A stretch of DNA of 64,000 nt from Streptomyces poonensis (GCF_014650915.1 NZ_BMVW01000011.1:1-64000); one strand, 5' to 3'. Positions 25,401 through 34,530 are shown, counted from the first letter of the stretch. Numbers and translations are program-made. Notes: generated from the sequence alone by a model not told the origin.

Positions 25401-26483
25401 TTAGCGGTCGACCTCGCCCTTGATGAACTTCTCGACGTTCTCCCGGGCCTCGTCGTCGAAGTACTGGACCGGCGGGGACTTCATGAAGTAGCTCGACGCG
25501 GAGAGGATCGGGCCACCGATGCCGCGGTCCTTGGCGATCTTCGCGGCACGCAGGGCGTCGATGATGACGCCGGCGGAGTTCGGGGAGTCCCAGACCTCGA
25601 GCTTGTACTCCAGGTTCAGCGGGACGTCACCGAAGGCACGGCCCTCGAGGCGGACGTACGCCCACTTGCGGTCGTCGAGCCAGGCGACGTAGTCGGACGG
25701 GCCGATGTGGACGTTCTTCTCGCCGAGGTCCCGGTCGGGGATCTGCGAGGTGACGGCCTGCGTCTTGGAGATCTTCTTGGACTCCAGGCGCTCGCGCTCG
25801 AGCATGTTCTTGAAGTCCATGTTGCCGCCGACGTTCAGCTGCATGGTGCGGTCCAGGATGACGCCCCGGTCCTCGAACAGCTTCGCCATGACACGGTGCG
25901 TGATGGTGGCGCCGACCTGGGACTTGATGTCGTCACCGACGATCGGGACACCCGCCTCGGTGAACTTGTCCGCCCACTCCTTGGTGCCGGCGATGAAGAC
26001 CGGGAGGGCGTTGACGAAGGCGACCTTGGCGTCGATGGCGCACTGGGCGTAGAACTTCGCCGCATCCTCGGAGCCGACCGGCAGGTAGCAGACGAGGACG
26101 TCGACCTGCTTGTCCTTGAGGACCTGGACGACGTCGACGGGCTCCTCGGCGGACTCCTCGATGGTTTCCCGGTAGTACTTGCCGAGACCGTCGAGGGTGT
26201 GGCCGCGCTGGACGGTCACACCGGTGCGCGGCACGTCGCAGATCTTGATGGTGTTGTTCTCCGAGGCGCCGATGGCGTCGGCGAGGTCGAGGCCGACCTT
26301 CTTCGCGTCGACATCGAAGGCGGCGACGAACTCGACGTCACGGACGTGGTAGTCACCGAACTGCACGTGCATGAGGCCGGGCACCTTGGACGCCGGGTCG
26401 GCGTCCTTGTAGTACTCGACTCCCTGCACCAGCGACGCGGCGCAGTTGCCCACGCCGACGATGGCTACGCGAACCGAACCCAT
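25401..26483 (-). CDS. inoA: myo-Inositol-1-phosphate synthase
   Basis: NAD-dependent enzyme turning glucose 6-phosphate into L-myo-inositol 1-phosphate, the entry to inositol, mycothiol and phosphatidylinositol in actinobacteria. The 360-residue protein has the Rossmann motif GVGNCAAS (10-17), FDVDAKKVG, the catalytic stretch VGDDIKSQVGATITHR and QLNVGGNMDF, all typical of the short actinobacterial type. It starts 43 bases after the PadR-family gene and is probably co-transcribed with it, so the palindrome upstream of that gene should control both. The symbol inoA is from memory of S. coelicolor. Confidence 0.94.
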   Translation of the reverse strand: MGSVRVAIVGVGNCAASLVQGVEYYKDADPASKVPGLMHVQFGDYHVRDVEFVAAFDVDAKKVGLDLADAIGASENNTIKICDVPRTGVTVQRGHTLDGLGKYYRETIEESAEEPVDVVQVLKDKQVDVLVCYLPVGSEDAAKFYAQCAIDAKVAFVNALPVFIAGTKEWADKFTEAGVPIVGDDIKSQVGATITHRVMAKLFEDRGVILDRTMQLNVGGNMDFKNMLERERLESKKISKTQAVTSQIPDRDLGEKNVHIGPSDYVAWLDDRKWAYVRLEGRAFGDVPLNLEYKLEVWDSPNSAGVIIDALRAAKIAKDRGIGGPILSASSYFMKSPPVQYFDDEARENVEKFIKGEVDR

Positions 26484-26526
26484 TCCGGTTGCTCCCTGTG
26501 TGTACGAGTGAGGTCCTGAGCGGATC

Positions 26527-27210
26527 TCACGTGGCGGTGTCGTCGGGCGTATCCGGCCGGGAGTCGTCCCCCTGCCGGGGCAGGCCGCCCGATGCTCCAG
26601 TTGTCGTGTCCTGCGAAGCGGTCTCCCCGGTGGCGGAACCCCTGAGGTCCCGTCCCGCCCGCTCGCTCTCGATGAGCTCGTTCAGCCAGCGCACTTCGCG
26701 CTCCACGGACTCCATCCCGTGGCGCTGGAGCTCGAGGGTGTAGTCGTCGAGGCGCTCCCGGGTGCGCGCCAGCGAGGCACGCATCTTCTCCAGACGCTCC
26801 TCCAGACGGCTGCGGCGGCCCTCCAGGACGCGCATGCGCACATCGCGGGAGGTCTGCCCGAAAAAGGCGAAGCGAGCGGCGAAGTGCTCGTCCTCGTACG
26901 CGTCGGGCCCCGTCTGCGAGAGCAGCTCCTCGAAGTGCTCCTTACCTTCCGCCGTCAGCCGGTAGACGATCTTCGCTCGGCGCCCCGCGAGCGGAGCGGC
27001 GAGGGCGTCCTGCTGGGAGCCTCCCGATTCCTCGATCAACCAGCCGTTCGCGACCAGCGTCTTGAGGCAGGGGTACAGCGTCCCGTAGCTGAAGGCGCGG
27101 AACACACCCAGTGACGTATTGAGTCGTTTGCGCAGCTCATAGCCGTGCATCGGGGCCTCACGAAGCAGTCCGAGTACGGCGAACTCAAGGATTCCGGAAC
27201 GCCGGCTCAT
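26527..27210 (-). CDS. inoR: PadR family transcriptional regulator
   Basis: A 227-residue regulator with an N-terminal winged helix (about 5-85; ILEFAVLGLLREAPMHGYELRKRL is the PadR hallmark) and a C-terminal coiled-coil dimerisation region rich in Arg and Glu (about 110-180), ending in a Ser/Thr/Asp-rich tail. GAGGAGGCGATC precedes the ATG at 27210. It sits upstream of the inositol-phosphate synthase gene in one operon, with a perfect 35-bp palindrome 44 bases before its start, pointing to self-regulation. I recall that the S. coelicolor equivalent was called InoR and responds to glucose 6-phosphate; this could not be checked. Confidence 0.9.
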   Translation of the reverse strand: MSRRSGILEFAVLGLLREAPMHGYELRKRLNTSLGVFRAFSYGTLYPCLKTLVANGWLIEESGGSQQDALAAPLAGRRAKIVYRLTAEGKEHFEELLSQTGPDAYEDEHFAARFAFFGQTSRDVRMRVLEGRRSRLEERLEKMRASLARTRERLDDYTLELQRHGMESVEREVRWLNELIESERAGRDLRGSATGETASQDTTTGASGGLPRQGDDSRPDTPDDTAT

Positions 27211-27253
27211 GATCGCCTCCTCTCTGCCGCGGCTTCACCGAGACGTCTTTATG

Positions 27254-27288
27254 TCGTGCTGATGTATCGACTCGATACATCAGCACGA
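27254..27288. promoter_or_regulatory. Perfect 35-bp palindrome, probable operator of the PadR regulator
   Basis: Two 17-bp arms (27254-27270 and 27272-27288) are perfect reverse complements around one central base. The core is ATGTATCGA-C-TCGATACAT, matching the ATGT/ACAT theme of PadR operators. It lies 44-78 bases upstream of the PadR gene. The rest of 27211-27583 holds the divergent PBP promoter and a possible small ORF. Confidence 0.88.
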
Positions 27289-27423
27289 TAGAACGCCCCT
27301 CTGGCTGCGACAAGAGGGGGCACGGTGAACGGGATCACATCACCGATTCGTGGGATGCAACTTGCCTGTTTTGGGGTGAAGTTCGGTGCTCGGTTGGTTT
27401 TGCCGATGCGTAGTCTGTGCGCC

Positions 27424-27576
27424 ATGCACACCACCGGGAACCAAGTGACGTCCGAGGACGTCGTCGTCCCCGGTGCAGTACGGGTGAATGTGGTACCGAC
27501 CGCATCCGTACTTCGGGGGGACCGGAAAGCAGCTGCCGTTTCCAGGCGCGCAGGGGCGCGCCTGCCCGAGGAGTAA
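27424..27576 (+). CDS. Possible 50-residue leader ORF before the PBP gene
   Basis: Starts MHTTGNQVTSEDVVVPG and ends in GAG-GAG-TAA, so that its last codons double as the ribosome-binding site of the PBP gene eight bases later. No Shine-Dalgarno precedes the ATG. About 72% of third positions are G or C, lower than in neighbouring genes (usually above 90%), so coding status is doubtful. It matches no family I know. Confidence 0.28.
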   Translation: MHTTGNQVTSEDVVVPGAVRVNVVPTASVLRGDRKAAAVSRRAGARLPEE

Positions 27577-27583
27577 TCGTTCG

Positions 27584-30247
27584 ATGAGCGAGCACCGTCG
27601 CAAACCGCCGCCGTCGCAGGGAGGCGGACGTGCCGCAGCCCGACGCGGCCAATCGGCGTCCTCCGGCCGCCGCGCGGCACCGCGAGGCGCCACCGGGTCC
27701 CCTTCGGGCTCCTATGGCCCCGGAGGCGAGGAGCGCCCGTACGGCGGCCGTGCCGAGGCCCGCCGGGCGGCGCAGAGAAGTCAGGGCGGCAGTCGCCGGA
27801 GAGCGCCCGAGGGGCCGGTCCGCGGGAGAGGGCGTGCTGCCCCGCCCACCCGGAAACGGTTCGTCGACTACCCACGCGCGGGCAAGTACGGCGCCGCACG
27901 CTGGGTGCCGTCGTGGCGGCTCGTGACCGGACTGTTCATCGGTTTCTTCGGGAGCCTGGTGGCGGCTGCGGGCATCGGGTATGCCGTTGTGGAGGTGCCC
28001 GACCCGGCGAAGGCGGCCCAGGCGCAGAACAACGTCTACTACTGGGCCGACGGCAGTCAGATGGTGGCCACCGGCGGTGAGATAAACCGCCAGATCATCC
28101 CGTACGCGGAGATCCCCGCGGAGATGCGGTACGCCGTCATGTCGGCCGAGAACAAGACGTTCGAGAACGACAGCGGCGTCGACCCGATGGGCATCGCGCG
28201 CGCCCTGGTGAACATGGCCAAGGGCGGTCAGACGCAGGGTGGCTCGACCATCACCCAGCAGTACGTGAAGAACGCGATGCTGAACGACCAGTCGCAGACG
28301 CTGTCGCGGAAGTTCAAAGAGCTCTTCATCTCCATCAAGGTGGGCGCCCAGGAGCCCAAGGAGAAGGTCATGGCGGGTTACCTGAACACCGCCTACTACG
28401 GCCGTGGCGCCTACGGCATCCAGGCGGCGGCACGCGCCTACTTCGACGTGGAGGCCAAGGAGCTCGACGCGAGTCAGTGCGCCTTCCTGGCGGCGGTGCT
28501 CAAGGGAGCGACGTACTACGACCCGGCCGGCGCCGTGTCGATCGATCCGGCTGCCACCGCCGAGGCCAACAGCGAGCGTGCCAAGGAACGCTGGGCGTGG
28601 ATCCTCGACGAGATGGTCAAGGACGGCCGCATCCCGCAGTCGGAGCGGGACAAGTACAAGAAGTTCCCCGAGATCGAGAACCCGCGGTCGAACACGCAGC
28701 TGAGCGGTCAGATCGGCTACCTCGTCGACACGGCCAAGGCCTACGTCATCAACAACACGGACATCACCCCGGAGGATCTGCAGCAGGGCGGCTACGAGAT
28801 CCACACCACCTTCGACAAGAAGATGGTCACGAAGCTCGAGGACGCCGTCACCAAGGTCCGCAAGGAGAACATCGATCCCGAGAAGCGCCCGGAGACGGAC
28901 ACCCACGTGGAGTTCGGCGGCGCTTCGGTCGATCCGGCAACGGGCGCGATCAAGGCCATCTACGGGGGCGTGGACGCGACCGAGCACTTCACGAACAACG
29001 CGGACCAGACCGGTGCGCAGGTGGGCTCGACGTTCAAGCCGTTCGTCCTGGCGGCTGCCATGACGTGGGGTGTGCGCGATCCCGACGGCCCCCCTGAGCA
29101 GGCGCAGGACGGGGGCCGGACCATCGCCTCCCCGGAAAGCCTGTACAGCGGCAAGAACAAGCTGAAGATCAACAACTACGACAGGACGGTCTGGCACGAC
29201 CAGGAGGGCAAGGAGTGGCTGCAGGTCAACGACGGCGATGAGTCGTACGGCGATCCGCCCAAGTACGACATCACGCTCCGCGAGGCGATGAGGGTCTCGG
29301 CCAACTCCGCCTTCGTCCAGCTCGGCATGGATGTCGGTCTGTCCAAGGTCAAGGATGCCGCCGTGAGCGCCGGCATCCTCCCGAACAGCCTCGCCAGTGC
29401 CGACTATCCGTCCTTCTCGATCGGTACGTCCGACCCCAGCGCGATCCGGATGGCGGGCGCGTACGCCACCTTCGCGGCCAGCGGGACGGCGCACGACATC
29501 CACTCCGTGTCGGAGGTCAGTGACCAGGACGGCACGGTCTTCCGGCACGACAGCGTCGCCAAGAAGACCGAGGCCTTCAGCTCCGACGTCGCCGACAACG
29601 TCACCGACGTCCTGAAGACCGTGGTGGAGGAGGGCACCGGTACCAACGCCCAGCTGCCCGGCCGCGAGGTGGCCGGCAAGACCGGTACCACCGACGGCAA
29701 CAAGTCCGCCTGGTTCGTCGGCTACACCCCGCAGCTGTCGACCGCCATCGGCATGTACCGCATGGACGACGACGAGACCAAGAAGAACCGCGAGTTCCTC
29801 GAGATGTACGGCACGGGCGGCGAGAAGACGATCCACGGTGCGTCGTTCCCGTCGGAGATCTGGCACGACTACATGGAGCAGGCGCTCAAGGGCCAGCCGG
29901 CCAAGAAGTTCCCGACGCCCAAGCCCATCGGCGAGATCGTCAACGACGATCCGGAGCCGACCCCGACCCCGACGGTGAGCGAGTCGGTGGAGGAGGAGAG
30001 CCCCGAGCCCACCCCGTCGCCCAGCCAGACGGAGACCGAGCCGAGCCCGTCGGCGAGCGAGACCGTCTGCACCAACCCGTTCGACCCCACCTGCGGAGAC
30101 ACGGCAGGCAATGACACGTCCGGTAACGACATCCAAGGCCCGGGCGGCGAGGTGAGCAGCTCTCCATCGGAGAGCGAGGACGACACGAGAGGCAACCAAA
30201 ACGGGGGTGGCCTCTTCGGAGGCGGCGGCGGAGAGAACGACGAATAG
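27584..30247 (+). CDS. Class A penicillin-binding protein (transglycosylase-transpeptidase)
   Basis: Bifunctional peptidoglycan synthase of 887 residues. After a basic cytoplasmic tail of about 110 residues comes one membrane segment (about 113-135). The GT51 transglycosylase domain has the catalytic glutamate in SAENKTF (E189) and GGSTITQQYVKN. The transpeptidase domain has STFK (S482, K485), SAN (572-574) and KTGTTDG (K699). The last about 120 residues are Pro/Thr/Ser/Glu-rich and Gly-rich, extracellular. GAGGAG precedes the ATG at 27584. Divergent from the PadR gene; the membrane glycosyltransferase gene follows after two parS sites and a terminator. Confidence 0.93.
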   Translation: MSEHRRKPPPSQGGGRAAARRGQSASSGRRAAPRGATGSPSGSYGPGGEERPYGGRAEARRAAQRSQGGSRRRAPEGPVRGRGRAAPPTRKRFVDYPRAGKYGAARWVPSWRLVTGLFIGFFGSLVAAAGIGYAVVEVPDPAKAAQAQNNVYYWADGSQMVATGGEINRQIIPYAEIPAEMRYAVMSAENKTFENDSGVDPMGIARALVNMAKGGQTQGGSTITQQYVKNAMLNDQSQTLSRKFKELFISIKVGAQEPKEKVMAGYLNTAYYGRGAYGIQAAARAYFDVEAKELDASQCAFLAAVLKGATYYDPAGAVSIDPAATAEANSERAKERWAWILDEMVKDGRIPQSERDKYKKFPEIENPRSNTQLSGQIGYLVDTAKAYVINNTDITPEDLQQGGYEIHTTFDKKMVTKLEDAVTKVRKENIDPEKRPETDTHVEFGGASVDPATGAIKAIYGGVDATEHFTNNADQTGAQVGSTFKPFVLAAAMTWGVRDPDGPPEQAQDGGRTIASPESLYSGKNKLKINNYDRTVWHDQEGKEWLQVNDGDESYGDPPKYDITLREAMRVSANSAFVQLGMDVGLSKVKDAAVSAGILPNSLASADYPSFSIGTSDPSAIRMAGAYATFAASGTAHDIHSVSEVSDQDGTVFRHDSVAKKTEAFSSDVADNVTDVLKTVVEEGTGTNAQLPGREVAGKTGTTDGNKSAWFVGYTPQLSTAIGMYRMDDDETKKNREFLEMYGTGGEKTIHGASFPSEIWHDYMEQALKGQPAKKFPTPKPIGEIVNDDPEPTPTPTVSESVEEESPEPTPSPSQTETEPSPSASETVCTNPFDPTCGDTAGNDTSGNDIQGPGGEVSSSPSESEDDTRGNQNGGGLFGGGGGENDE

Positions 30248-30260
30248 CGCCGCCGCGGAC

Positions 30261-30274
30261 GTTTCACGTGAAAC
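30261..30274. other. parS: parS site 8
   Basis: Perfect GTTTCACGTGAAAC, 14 bases past the PBP stop codon. Confidence 0.95.
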
Positions 30275-30288
30275 ATCCATCCTGAGGC

Positions 30289-30302
30289 GTTTCACGTGAA
30301 AC
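30289..30302. other. parS: parS site 9
   Basis: Perfect GTTTCACGTGAAAC, 28 bp from site 8 (centre to centre) and touching the next terminator stem. Confidence 0.95.
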
Positions 30303-30339
30303 GAGGGCCGCCGCACCCGACCGGGTGCGGCGGCCCTCG
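30302..30339 (+). terminator. Terminator after the PBP gene
   Basis: A 17-bp perfect stem (30302-30318 and 30323-30339) with a GACC loop, directly after the double parS. Confidence 0.85.
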
Positions 30340-30374
30340 GCGTATTCCCAGGCATGTGCGGCAGGATGTGCGGC

Positions 30375-31874
30375 ATGCCCAGTGCAGACACGACGCGAGT
30401 GAGCGTGGACGAGCCGGATCCCGTGCGGCCCACCAGGGAGGACGAGGTCGCGGCCGCCGGCAGTGAGCTGATCGGCGGTCCCCTCGGGTGGCGCGCACTG
30501 CTCGGGACGTCCTGGTGGACTCCCGTACGGGTCGTCGCGCTCGTCGCGATCGGCATGTTCGCCCTCGGTATGGTGCAGAAGCTGCCCTGCTACGACGGCG
30601 CCTGGTTCTTCGGAGCCAGTTCCCAGTACACGCACGCCTGCTACTCGGACATCCCGCACCTGTACCAGGGACGCGGCTTCGCCGACGGTCTCGTGCCGTA
30701 CTTCGACAAGCTTCCCGGCGACATGGAGTACCTGGAGTACCCGGTACTGACCGGCGTCTTCATGGAGGTCGCCTCCTGGCTCACGCCGGGCAGCGGCAGC
30801 ATCCAGCACCAGGAGCAGTGGTACTGGATGGTCAACGCGGGAATGCTGATGGTCTGCGCGGCGGTCATCGCCGTCTGCACCGTCCGCACCCAGCGCCGAC
30901 GCCCCTGGGACGGCCTTCTGGTCGCCCTGGCGCCCGCCTTCGCGCTGACGGCCACCATCAACTGGGACCTGCTCGCCGTGGCGCTCCTGGCCGCGGCGCT
31001 GCTGATGTGGTCGCGGGAGCGCCCCCTCGCCTTCGGTGTGCTCGTCGGGTTCGCCACGGCGGCGAAGTTCTACCCGTTCCTGGTGCTCGGTCCCCTGCTG
31101 GTGCTGTGCTGGCGGGCGGGCAGGTGGCGGGAGTTCGGAACCGCGCTGCTGGGTGCCGTCGGGGCCTGGCTGACCGTGAACCTCCCGGTGATGCTGCTCG
31201 CACCGGAGGGATGGGCGAAGTTCTACGGCTTCAGCCGTGAGCGCGGCGTCGACTTCGGTTCCGTCTTCCTGGTGATCTCCCAGAGGTTCAACATCCAGAT
31301 CACCGCGGACACGGCCAACACCTACGCGATGATCGCGATGGTGCTGGCCTGCGCGGGCATCGCCGTCATGGCCTTCACCGCCCCGCGCCGGCCGCGCTTC
31401 GCCCAGCTCGCCTTCCTGATCGTGGCGGCCTTCATCCTCACCAACAAGGTCTACTCGCCGCAGTACGTGCTGTGGCTGGTCCCGCTGGCCGCACTGGCCC
31501 GGCCGCGCTGGCGGGACTTCCTGATCTGGCAGGCGTGCGAGGTCCTGTACTTCCTCGGCATCTGGATGTACCTCGCGTACACCACCAGCGGCGACGCCCA
31601 CAAGGGCCTGCCGCCCGAGGGGTACCACCTCGCGATCGTCCTCCACCTCCTGGGGACGCTCTACCTCTGCGCGGTCGTCGTACGGGACATCTACCTGCCG
31701 GAGCGGGACGTGGTGCGCCGGGCCGGCGACGACGATCCGGGAGGTGGGGTGCTGGACGGCGCGGAGGACGTCTTCGTGCTCGGCCGGGCCGCTCGGCCCC
31801 CGGCTTCGACGGCGTATGTCGGCGGGCCGTCCGTCGAGTGGGGCAGCAGGGGCCCGGCAGACGGTTCGCCCTGA
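30375..31874 (+). CDS. Polytopic membrane glycosyltransferase (GT87/DUF2029-like)
   Basis: A 499-residue integral membrane protein with about ten hydrophobic segments after a 60-residue hydrophilic N-terminus. The loop motif YLEYPVLTG near residue 120 and ATINWDLLAVALL, NKVYSPQYVLWLVP are typical of polyprenyl-phosphate-sugar-dependent mannosyltransferase-like proteins of actinobacteria. Substrate unknown. ATG at 30375 is chosen with AGGA eight bases upstream; GTG at 30354 is possible. Its position after a PBP and before an alanine-racemase-like/FemX pair suggests an envelope role, which is inference. Confidence 0.8.
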   Translation: MPSADTTRVSVDEPDPVRPTREDEVAAAGSELIGGPLGWRALLGTSWWTPVRVVALVAIGMFALGMVQKLPCYDGAWFFGASSQYTHACYSDIPHLYQGRGFADGLVPYFDKLPGDMEYLEYPVLTGVFMEVASWLTPGSGSIQHQEQWYWMVNAGMLMVCAAVIAVCTVRTQRRRPWDGLLVALAPAFALTATINWDLLAVALLAAALLMWSRERPLAFGVLVGFATAAKFYPFLVLGPLLVLCWRAGRWREFGTALLGAVGAWLTVNLPVMLLAPEGWAKFYGFSRERGVDFGSVFLVISQRFNIQITADTANTYAMIAMVLACAGIAVMAFTAPRRPRFAQLAFLIVAAFILTNKVYSPQYVLWLVPLAALARPRWRDFLIWQACEVLYFLGIWMYLAYTTSGDAHKGLPPEGYHLAIVLHLLGTLYLCAVVVRDIYLPERDVVRRAGDDDPGGGVLDGAEDVFVLGRAARPPASTAYVGGPSVEWGSRGPADGSP

Positions 31875-31933
31875 GCGAACGCGGCACGGAGGGGCGCGCC
31901 CGAAGGGCGTGACCGCCGACTCGGTGCGGCAAC

Positions 31934-31973
31934 GCAGAGGGCCGTACACTGAGATCCGTGTACGGCCCTCTGC
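31934..31973. terminator. Bidirectional terminator between convergent genes
   Basis: A 16-bp perfect stem GCAGAGGGCCGTACAC/GTGTACGGCCCTCTGC (31934-31949, 31958-31973) with an 8-base loop. Confidence 0.88.
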
Positions 31974-32060
31974 GCGCCCGGCCTGCCGGCTGGGTGCCCC
32001 ATCGCCGGTGAACGCCTCCCGAGGCCTTCAGCGGGCGGTGGAGGCCCGGTGGAGGCTCAG

Positions 32061-33092
32061 TCAGCGGTCGACGATCCGGTCGAACTGCGTCGTGGTGTGC
32101 CGCAGGTGGGCCACCAGTTCGTCGCCCACCTTCGGCTCCGGGGCGTCAGACGGCACGAACAGGATCGACACCTGCATGTGCGGCGGCTCCGCGAACCAGC
32201 GCTGCTTGCCGCCCCACACGAACGGCGAGAGGTTCCGGTTCACCGTGGCGAGGCCCGCCCGGGCGACGCCCTTGGCGCGCGGCATGACGCCGTGCAGCGC
32301 CTTGGGAGCCTCCAGGCCCACCCCGTGCGACGTACCGCCCGCCACGACCACCAGAAAGCCGTCGGAGGCCGCCTTCTGCTGCCGGTAGCCGAAGCGGTCG
32401 CCCTTGGCGACGCGGGTGACGTCCAGGACGGCCCCGCGGTACTCGGTCGCCTCGTGGTCCCCGAGCCACAGCCGGGTGCCGATACGGGCGCGGAAGCGGG
32501 TCTGCGGGAACTGCTGCTGCAGCCGGGCCAGCTCCTCGGCCTTGAGGTGGCTCACGAACATGGTGTGCAGCGGCAGCCGGGCCGCGCGCAACCGGTCCAT
32601 CCAGCCGATGACCTCCTCGACGGCGTCCGAGCCGTCGGTGCGGTCCAGCGGCAGGTGGATGGCGAAGCCCTCCAGCCGGACGTTCTCTATGGCCGCGTGG
32701 AGCTGGGGCAGGTCCTGCTCGCTCACGCCGTGCCGCTTCATCGAGGACATGACCTCGATGACCACACGGGCGCCCACGAGGCCGTACACGCCGTCGATGG
32801 ACGACACGGAGCGGATGACGCGGTCGGGCAGCGGAACGGGCTCCTCGCCCCTCCTGAACGGCGTCAGCACCAGCAGGTCACCGCCGAACCAGTCCTTGAT
32901 CCGGGCGGCCTCGTACGTGGTGCCCACGGCGAGGACGTCCGAGCCGAGGCGCGTGGCCTCCTCCGCCAGCCGCTCGTGGCCGAAGCCGTAGCCGTTGCCC
33001 TTGCAGACGGGGACGAGTCCCGGGAACTGCTCCTGCACGTGCTTGTGGTGTGCCCGCCAGCGCGCGGTGTCGACGTAGAGCGTGAGCGCCAT
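32061..33092 (-). CDS. Alanine-racemase-like PLP protein
   Basis: A 343-residue fold III PLP protein. K31 in VCKGNGYGFG corresponds to the PLP lysine of alanine racemases (usually VVKADAYGHG), and later motifs such as VSHLKAEELARL and ARIGTRLWLGDH follow the family. However, the C-terminal region normally containing GYADGY, with the second catalytic residue (tyrosine), reads VVAGGTSHGVGLE instead, and the protein is shorter than typical Alr (about 370-390). It may be a divergent racemase or a non-racemising relative. ATG at 33092. It follows femX by 96 bases and is probably co-transcribed. Confidence 0.8.
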   Translation of the reverse strand: MALTLYVDTARWRAHHKHVQEQFPGLVPVCKGNGYGFGHERLAEEATRLGSDVLAVGTTYEAARIKDWFGGDLLVLTPFRRGEEPVPLPDRVIRSVSSIDGVYGLVGARVVIEVMSSMKRHGVSEQDLPQLHAAIENVRLEGFAIHLPLDRTDGSDAVEEVIGWMDRLRAARLPLHTMFVSHLKAEELARLQQQFPQTRFRARIGTRLWLGDHEATEYRGAVLDVTRVAKGDRFGYRQQKAASDGFLVVVAGGTSHGVGLEAPKALHGVMPRAKGVARAGLATVNRNLSPFVWGGKQRWFAEPPHMQVSILFVPSDAPEPKVGDELVAHLRHTTTQFDRIVDR

Positions 33093-33188
33093 GGCCGGTC
33101 CCGGACCCTTTCTCGTGGCTTCGGTGTGTCAGTGGTGTGAAACGGAATTGTGGTGCATTCGCCGGACCGGCGGGGCCGGGCCGCAGGA

Positions 33189-34310
33189 TCAGCGACGCGA
33201 CATGTAGATGTCGAGCGCCTTGTGCAGCAGCTTGTTCAGCGGGAAGTCCCACTCGCCGAGGTACTCGGCGGCCTGCCCGCCCGTACCCACCTTGAACTGG
33301 ATCAGCCCGAACAGGTGGTCCGACTCGTCCAGCGAGTCGGAGATACCACGCAGGTCGTAGACGGTCGCGCCGAGGGCGTAGGCGTCACGCAGCATCCGCC
33401 ACTGCATCGCGTTCGAGGGCCGCACCTCGCGCCCGATGTTGTCCGAGGCACCGTACGAGTACCAAACATGCCCGCCGACCACCAGCATCGTGGCCGCCGA
33501 CAGGTTCACGCCGTTGTGCCGCGCGAAGTACAGCCGCATGCGGTTGGGGTCCTCGGTGTTGAGGGCCGTCCACATGCGCTGGAAGTACGACAGCGGGCGG
33601 GGCCGGAAGCGGTCGCGCACGGCGGTGATCTCATACAGTCGCTGCCATTCCTCCAGGTCGTGGTAGCCGCCCTGGACCACCTCGACGCCCGCCTTCTCCG
33701 CCTTCTTGATGTTGCGGCGCCACAGCTGGTTGAAGTTCTTGTGGACCTCTTCCAGGGAACGGTTCGCCAGCGGCACCTGGTAGACGTAACGGGGCTGTAC
33801 GTCACCGAAGCCGGCGCCGCCGTCCTCGCCCTGCTGCCAGCCCATACGGCGCAGCTTGTCGGCCACCTCGAAGGCGCGCGGCTCGATGAAGTCGGCCTCG
33901 ATGTCGCGCAGGCGCTTCACGTCCGGGTCCTGGATGCCCTTCTTGATGGACGTGGCCTCCCAGCGGCGGATGATCACCGGCGGACCCATCTTGACCGAGA
34001 AGGCGCCCTGCTGCTTCAGGTGCGCGAGCATCGGTTCCAGCCATTCCACGAGGTTCGGCGCGTACCAGTTGATGACCGGTCCCTCGGGCAGGTAGGCGAG
34101 ATAGCGCTTGATCTTGGGCAGCTGGCGGTAGAGGACGAGGCCCACGCCGACCAGCTCACCGGTCCTGTCGTCGAACCACCCGAGGCTCTCGGAACGCCAC
34201 TCGGCCTTGACGTCTGCCCAGGCCGGAACCTGCATGTGGCTCGCCGCCGGCAGGCTCTGGATGTACGCCAGATGCTGCTCTCGGCTGATAGTCCTCAGGG
34301 TCAGGCTCAT
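33189..34310 (-). CDS. femX: FemX-type peptidoglycan branching aminoacyltransferase
   Basis: Fem-family enzyme that uses an aminoacyl-tRNA to add the first glycine to the lipid II stem peptide; Streptomyces walls have a single-glycine bridge. The 373-residue protein shows the FemABX fold: MQVPAWADVKAEWRSESLGW at about 26-45, the conserved NFNQLWRRNIKKAEKAGV near 197-215, and FKVGTGG near the C-terminus. It precedes the alanine-racemase-like gene. S. coelicolor FemX occupies the same locus (from memory SCO3904). Confidence 0.88.
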   Translation of the reverse strand: MSLTLRTISREQHLAYIQSLPAASHMQVPAWADVKAEWRSESLGWFDDRTGELVGVGLVLYRQLPKIKRYLAYLPEGPVINWYAPNLVEWLEPMLAHLKQQGAFSVKMGPPVIIRRWEATSIKKGIQDPDVKRLRDIEADFIEPRAFEVADKLRRMGWQQGEDGGAGFGDVQPRYVYQVPLANRSLEEVHKNFNQLWRRNIKKAEKAGVEVVQGGYHDLEEWQRLYEITAVRDRFRPRPLSYFQRMWTALNTEDPNRMRLYFARHNGVNLSAATMLVVGGHVWYSYGASDNIGREVRPSNAMQWRMLRDAYALGATVYDLRGISDSLDESDHLFGLIQFKVGTGGQAAEYLGEWDFPLNKLLHKALDIYMSRR

Positions 34311-34530
34311 TCGGGGCGCTCCTCGGGCTGGTGTGTCCCCATGGGTACAGGGGCTCCGGCTCTCGCGCCGAAGCCTACTGCGCCCTGCGCGCCCCCCGAC
34401 TGGCCCAGGGCCACCTGCGCCCCGGCCGATAGGTGACCGGGGTGCTGGGAGGAGGCCTGCGAATGTGTGTCCGGACCCTCCGGGCGGTTGACCGTCGGCC
34501 GGATATCCGTCGTCCTGCCGAACGACCGGG

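Noticed and set aside
23976..26519. An 847-codon + strand frame across the MFS and inositol synthase genes
   Set aside because: Shadow frame opposite two clear genes, and no recognisable domain.
27335..30556. A 1073-codon open frame on the minus strand opposite the PBP gene
   Set aside because: Antisense shadow of a well-supported gene; long spurious frames are usual in DNA with above 70% GC. The protein is Arg/Leu/Gly-rich without domains.
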